Positions 60,870-64,000 of a stretch of DNA of 64,000 nt are shown in pieces. The stretch spans positions 496,001 through 560,000 of the forward strand of contig NZ_CP134062.1 of assembly GCF_031583025.1 (NCBI RefSeq). The letters are read 5' to 3'. Position 1 is the stretch's first letter. Every line of letters begins with the position of its first letter. The translations under genes and the position numbers were made by a program. The notes under the pieces were generated by a model. It saw only the letters and a list, made by a program, of their open reading frames with translations. It had not been told where the DNA came from and searched no databases. The DNA comes from Mycobacterium sp. Z3061 (GTDB lineage Bacteria > Actinomycetota > Actinomycetes > Mycobacteriales > Mycobacteriaceae).

Positions 60870-61760
60870 GTGAGCGCGTTGACGACAGAGTCTGAACAGG
60901 TCCAGTGGTCGGTGGAGAGCCTGCTGGATCTCTTCGAAGTGCGGCCCGACGGCCCCGACCGGTTCATCGCCGAGACCGGACTGGCGGGTCAGGACGGCCG
61001 GCAGGTGGTGGAAGGCACCCAGGTTGTCGCTCAGGCGATTGTGGCCGCGGCGAACCGGTTCGAGGGCAAGTCCGTGCGTTCGGCGCACGCTGTCTTCGCC
61101 CGCGCTGTCATGGTGGGGCCACCGATCGAACTCGTGCTCGATGTGCTGAACGAGGGCCGCTCCACCGCGACGGCGATCATCTCGGTGCTGCAGAACGGCA
61201 AGCGGTGCCTGAGTGTCACGGTGCTCACCGACGTTCCGACCGGCGACGTCATCCGCCACCACCTGACCCGGCCCGATGTCGCGGCGCCCTCAGACGCCAA
61301 CGCTGTCGAGATGCCGATGGCCGGCCGGGAACTCCGCCTGGTCGACGTGGTCGATGTGAACAGCCCCGATGAGGTCGGCCCGCCGGAGTTGTATGCGTGG
61401 CTGCATTACGACCCCATTCCCGAGCGGGACGATCTGGCCAAGGCGCTGATCGCGTATTTCACTGGACACCTTGGTATTTCGACGACAATGCGGGCGCATC
61501 CGGGCATCGGCACCGCCCAGGCGCACTTGACGGTGTCGACCGCGCCGATGTCGATCTTCGTGTCATTCCACGAACCGGTGCGTTGGGACGACTGGCTGCT
61601 GTACAGCCACGAGAGCACGCAGGTCGGTGCGGGAATGTCCTACGTGCGCGGCACCGTGCACACCGAGGACGGCGATCTGCTGTGTTCCTTCGCGCAGGAG
61701 GCGCTGATCCGCCCGCTGCGCACCAGTGACACGTCGATCAGCGCTGCGGCCAGATTCTGA
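60870..61760 (+). CDS. acyl-CoA thioesterase II (TesB)-type protein
   Basis: A 296-residue double-hotdog thioesterase-like protein. The pattern VRPDGPDRFIAET near residue 18, GGQVVAQ-like ground (GTQVVAQAIVAAANRF), then SAHAVFARAVMVGPPIELVLD near 67 resembles TesB. The second half has FTGHLGISTTMRAHPGIGTA and AMSYVRGTVHTEDGDLLCSF-like strands. It hydrolyses acyl-CoA thioesters in known members. GTG 60870 was used. It heads the rightward arm, and the LLM gene follows after five bases. Confidence 0.85.
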   Translation: MSALTTESEQVQWSVESLLDLFEVRPDGPDRFIAETGLAGQDGRQVVEGTQVVAQAIVAAANRFEGKSVRSAHAVFARAVMVGPPIELVLDVLNEGRSTATAIISVLQNGKRCLSVTVLTDVPTGDVIRHHLTRPDVAAPSDANAVEMPMAGRELRLVDVVDVNSPDEVGPPELYAWLHYDPIPERDDLAKALIAYFTGHLGISTTMRAHPGIGTAQAHLTVSTAPMSIFVSFHEPVRWDDWLLYSHESTQVGAGMSYVRGTVHTEDGDLLCSFAQEALIRPLRTSDTSISAAARF

Positions 61761-61765
61761 TTCCC

Positions 61766-62686
61766 GTGCGCTTCACCATCACTCATCCGATGCACAGTCA
61801 TCCCTACAACCCGGAACTGGTGAGCGGCGACGGCATCGCGACGGTGGCGGCCGCGGCCGAGAAGGCCGGATTCCACGGGTTCGGGTTCACCGATCATCCG
61901 GCTCCGTCGCAGCGCTGGCTGGAAGCGGGTGGTCACGACGCGCTGGATCCTTTTGTGGCCCTGGGCTTTGCGGCGGCGCAGACGTCTGAGCTTCGGCTGA
62001 TTCCGAACATCGTGGTGCTGCCCTACCGAAACCCGTTCGTGGTGGCCAAATCCGGCGCCACCCTAGATCTGTTGTCCGGCGGCCGGTTCACGCTTGCCGT
62101 GGGGGTGGGCTATCTGCGGCGGGAGTTCGCCGCCCTGGGCGTGGACTACGACAAGCGTGCCGAACTGTTCGAGGAAGCCCTGCAGGCGATCCGGGCCATC
62201 TGGACGTGCGACGACATCTCCTTCGAGGGGCAGCACTTCACCGCGCGGGGGATCACCGCGCACCCGTTGCCGGTGAGCCGGCCGCATCCGCCCATCTGGA
62301 TCGGCGGCAACACCGGTATGGCTCGCCAACGGGTCGCGCAATACGGGGATGGGTGGTGCCCGTTCCCCGCTCCGGCAGGACTGGCGCGCACTGCGGGAAC
62401 CGCCGTCATCGATTCGATCGAGTCGCTGGCCACCGCGATCGACGATCTGCGGCGGCGGTGCGACGCGGCGGGCAAGGACTGGTCTGCGGTCGATATCACC
62501 TTCAGCAACTTCGAGGGCGGGAACCCGGCCAGCGACGACTTCAATGCCGACGCATACCTGGACGGGCTGGAAAAGCTTGCCGCACTTGGTGTTACATGGG
62601 TTTCGGCGCACCTGCCCGGCGACAGCCTGACGCACGCGCTCGAGGTGATGGACCGGTTCCGTGCTCTGGTGATCGAAGTGATCTGA
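61766..62686 (+). CDS. LLM class F420-dependent oxidoreductase
   Basis: A 306-residue luciferase-like TIM barrel. The motifs are HGFGFTDHPAPSQRWLEAGG near residue 34, PNIVVLPYRNPFVVAKSGAT near 77, LDLLSGGRFTLAVGVGYLR near 98 and PHPPIWIGGNTGMARQRVAQ near 173. No signal peptide. The mycobacterial F420 subgroup is favoured by its 'TDHPAP' start. GTG start. It abuts the acyl-CoA dehydrogenase (zero-base gap). Confidence 0.93.
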   Translation: MRFTITHPMHSHPYNPELVSGDGIATVAAAAEKAGFHGFGFTDHPAPSQRWLEAGGHDALDPFVALGFAAAQTSELRLIPNIVVLPYRNPFVVAKSGATLDLLSGGRFTLAVGVGYLRREFAALGVDYDKRAELFEEALQAIRAIWTCDDISFEGQHFTARGITAHPLPVSRPHPPIWIGGNTGMARQRVAQYGDGWCPFPAPAGLARTAGTAVIDSIESLATAIDDLRRRCDAAGKDWSAVDITFSNFEGGNPASDDFNADAYLDGLEKLAALGVTWVSAHLPGDSLTHALEVMDRFRALVIEVI

Positions 62687-63841
62687 GTGGACTTCTCGCT
62701 GGTGCCGCTGTCCGACGAGGATCGGGCGTTCCACCACCAGACACGCGCGTTCATCACCGAACACGTGACGGATGACGTGCGTCGGCGGAACCGTGAGTTC
62801 GGCGAGAACTTCGATGAGCGAGTCCATTTGGCGTTGGGTGAGGCCGGTTATCTGGCCTCGGATTGGAAACCGGAATCCGAGGGAGGGTTCAGCGCCGTCC
62901 GTCGGCGGATTTTCAACCTGGAGATCGCCCGGGCTCACACGCCGTGGTACCACTGGGGCACCACCTCCGTCGTCGCCCAGCTCGTGGAGCAGTTCGCGGC
63001 ACCCGAGCTCGTGCAGATGGTGTTGCCGGGTGTGTTGTCGGGGGAGGTGCGGTTGTGTCTGGGCTACACCGAACCCGAAGGCGGCTCCGACGTCGCGACC
63101 TGCAAGACGCGTGCGGTTCGGGAGGCGGATGGATCTAGCTGGGTTATCAGTGGCTCCAAGATGTTCACGTCAAACGCGCAGAACGCGAAGTACGTCTTCC
63201 TGCTGACCAACACCGACCCGCAGGGGCCGAAACACCGAAACCTGACCATGTTTCTGGTGCCGCTGGATTCACCGGGTATCGAGATCCGGGGCATCCGCAC
63301 CCTGGACGGCGACCGCACCAACATCGTGTTCTACAGCAACGTCCGGGTCGACGACCTGTACCGGATCGGTGAGGTCAACGCCGGCTGGACGGTGATGCGG
63401 GCCGCACTGGACTCCGAGCACGGGTTGACCGAACGGGATGCCGAGGGGTTGCAGGACGTCGCCGCTATGGCCGGCCACGGCCTGGTGATGGCCGAGGCGG
63501 TCGACCGGGTGGCCGCGTTGGCAGATGTTGAAGACTCGTCCGTGCAGTATCGGCTGGGGCGCTGTTTCGCGCGGATGGAGGCGGCGTTGTCCAGCCCCGG
63601 AATGTTCGGCCGCGTCGCGATCGGGCAGACCATGCGCGACATTTCCGGGGACCTGATGGACATGCTGGGGCCGGCTGCGGCCCTGCCGACAGACGCCGAG
63701 GGGTCCGCCGACGACGGCTCGGCGGAGCATCTCTTCCGGTTGGCCCTGCCGATGGGGATCTACGGCGGCAGCCTCGAGGTGTTCCGGAACATGATCGCCC
63801 AGCACGAGTTGCGGTTGGGTCGGCCCAGTTACGGCAGCTGA
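62687..63841 (+). CDS. acyl-CoA dehydrogenase family protein
   Basis: A 384-residue acyl-CoA dehydrogenase. The flavin motif is LGYTEPEGGSDVATCKTRAV near residue 124, then SGSKMFTSNAQNAKYVFLLT near 157 and, in the C-terminal domain, GIYGGSLEVFRNMIAQHELR near 356. The usual catalytic Glu region is not obvious at a standard position, so the substrate class is open. GTG 62687 starts directly at the previous stop. It completes the rightward arm. Confidence 0.92.
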   Translation: MDFSLVPLSDEDRAFHHQTRAFITEHVTDDVRRRNREFGENFDERVHLALGEAGYLASDWKPESEGGFSAVRRRIFNLEIARAHTPWYHWGTTSVVAQLVEQFAAPELVQMVLPGVLSGEVRLCLGYTEPEGGSDVATCKTRAVREADGSSWVISGSKMFTSNAQNAKYVFLLTNTDPQGPKHRNLTMFLVPLDSPGIEIRGIRTLDGDRTNIVFYSNVRVDDLYRIGEVNAGWTVMRAALDSEHGLTERDAEGLQDVAAMAGHGLVMAEAVDRVAALADVEDSSVQYRLGRCFARMEAALSSPGMFGRVAIGQTMRDISGDLMDMLGPAAALPTDAEGSADDGSAEHLFRLALPMGIYGGSLEVFRNMIAQHELRLGRPSYGS

Positions 63842-63895
63842 CACCGTGGGGCGTCTCACAACGAAGCGTGGCGATTTACGGGTACCTGCCAGGGA

Positions 63896-64000
63896 ATGAC
63901 CAGAACTGCGCAGCGTCAGCTGGGAGCGTCAGACAGCCCGATTGAGGACGCGCTGGAGGACGCCTTCACCAGAATGGTGAGCGAGGGTGCGCAGCGTCTG
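63896..64000 (+). CDS. partial CDS cut by the right edge (possibly a formate/nitrite transporter family protein)
   Basis: 35 codons from ATG 63896 run off the window. The visible N-terminus MTRTAQRQLGASDSPIEDAL continues with EDAFTRMVSEGAQRL. Charged helices of this type precede the first membrane segment in some actinobacterial formate/nitrite transporter (FNT/YfdC-like) proteins. That link is from memory and weak. An AGGGA leader precedes the start. Confidence 0.5.
   Translation, partial: MTRTAQRQLGASDSPIEDALEDAFTRMVSEGAQRL

Overview
The window is chromosomal DNA from a mycobacterium outside the M. tuberculosis complex. The evidence is high-GC coding on both strands, many GTG starts, very tight gene packing, PE-family proteins, F420-dependent enzymes, a Tat-exported lipoprotein F420 enzyme and several acyl-CoA dehydrogenases. 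From about 4.9 kb to 58.5 kb the gene order follows, with insertions and losses, the M. tuberculosis block from Rv0130 (htdZ) to Rv0161. I read this from recalled M. tuberculosis gene order and protein similarity, not from a database search.

Layout. 0.1-4.8 kb: a MarR-controlled DrrAB-type ABC exporter, a GlxA/AraC-type regulator, a CrtC/AttH-like protein and a small phosphoesterase. 4.9-8.6 kb: htdZ, fadE1-like, an Rv0132c-like F420 enzyme and an acetyltransferase. 8.6-19.4 kb: an insertion relative to M. tuberculosis, with an SDR, a TetR-controlled ferredoxin reductase/DesA3 desaturase pair, an SRPBCC/F420 pair, a DUF1214 protein and a sulfotransferase. It also holds ephF, a zinc alcohol dehydrogenase and a tiny internally deleted Mop/TOBE protein. 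19.5-38 kb: Rv0135c-Rv0149-like genes (TetR/cyp138, msrA, SnoaL-like, epimerase, methyltransferases, DUF427, glycosylase, ClC, TetR, three tandem methyltransferases, ALDH, SDR, quinone reductase). Dps, a pirin, a cupin, a PPOX protein and a MerT-like membrane protein are added to this block.

38-49 kb: six tandem PE proteins, each with a PE-PPE serine-hydrolase domain and a shared C-terminal module, where M. tuberculosis has only PE1 and PE2. 49-58.5 kb: ptbB, fadE2, a DUF1348 protein, a 41-residue small protein, an Rv0158-like TetR, a seventh PE hydrolase, and an oxidoreductase operon ending in an Rv0161-like flavoprotein. The pntAA-AB-B genes found here in M. tuberculosis are missing. 58.5-63.8 kb: a two-armed catabolic cluster (TetR, two thioesterase-like proteins, SMP-30 lactonase, F420 oxidoreductase, acyl-CoA dehydrogenase). 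It diverges from a promoter region with two near-identical 29-bp repeats. A truncated gene runs off the right edge.

The dominant theme is lipid and acyl-CoA metabolism under local TetR, MarR and AraC-type control. Several operator-like palindromes sit next to the regulators. The least explained items are the PE-hydrolase expansion with its C-terminal module, the deleted Mop protein, the 41-residue protein, and two families of dispersed hairpin repeats. No tRNA, rRNA, CRISPR array, insertion sequence or prophage was seen.
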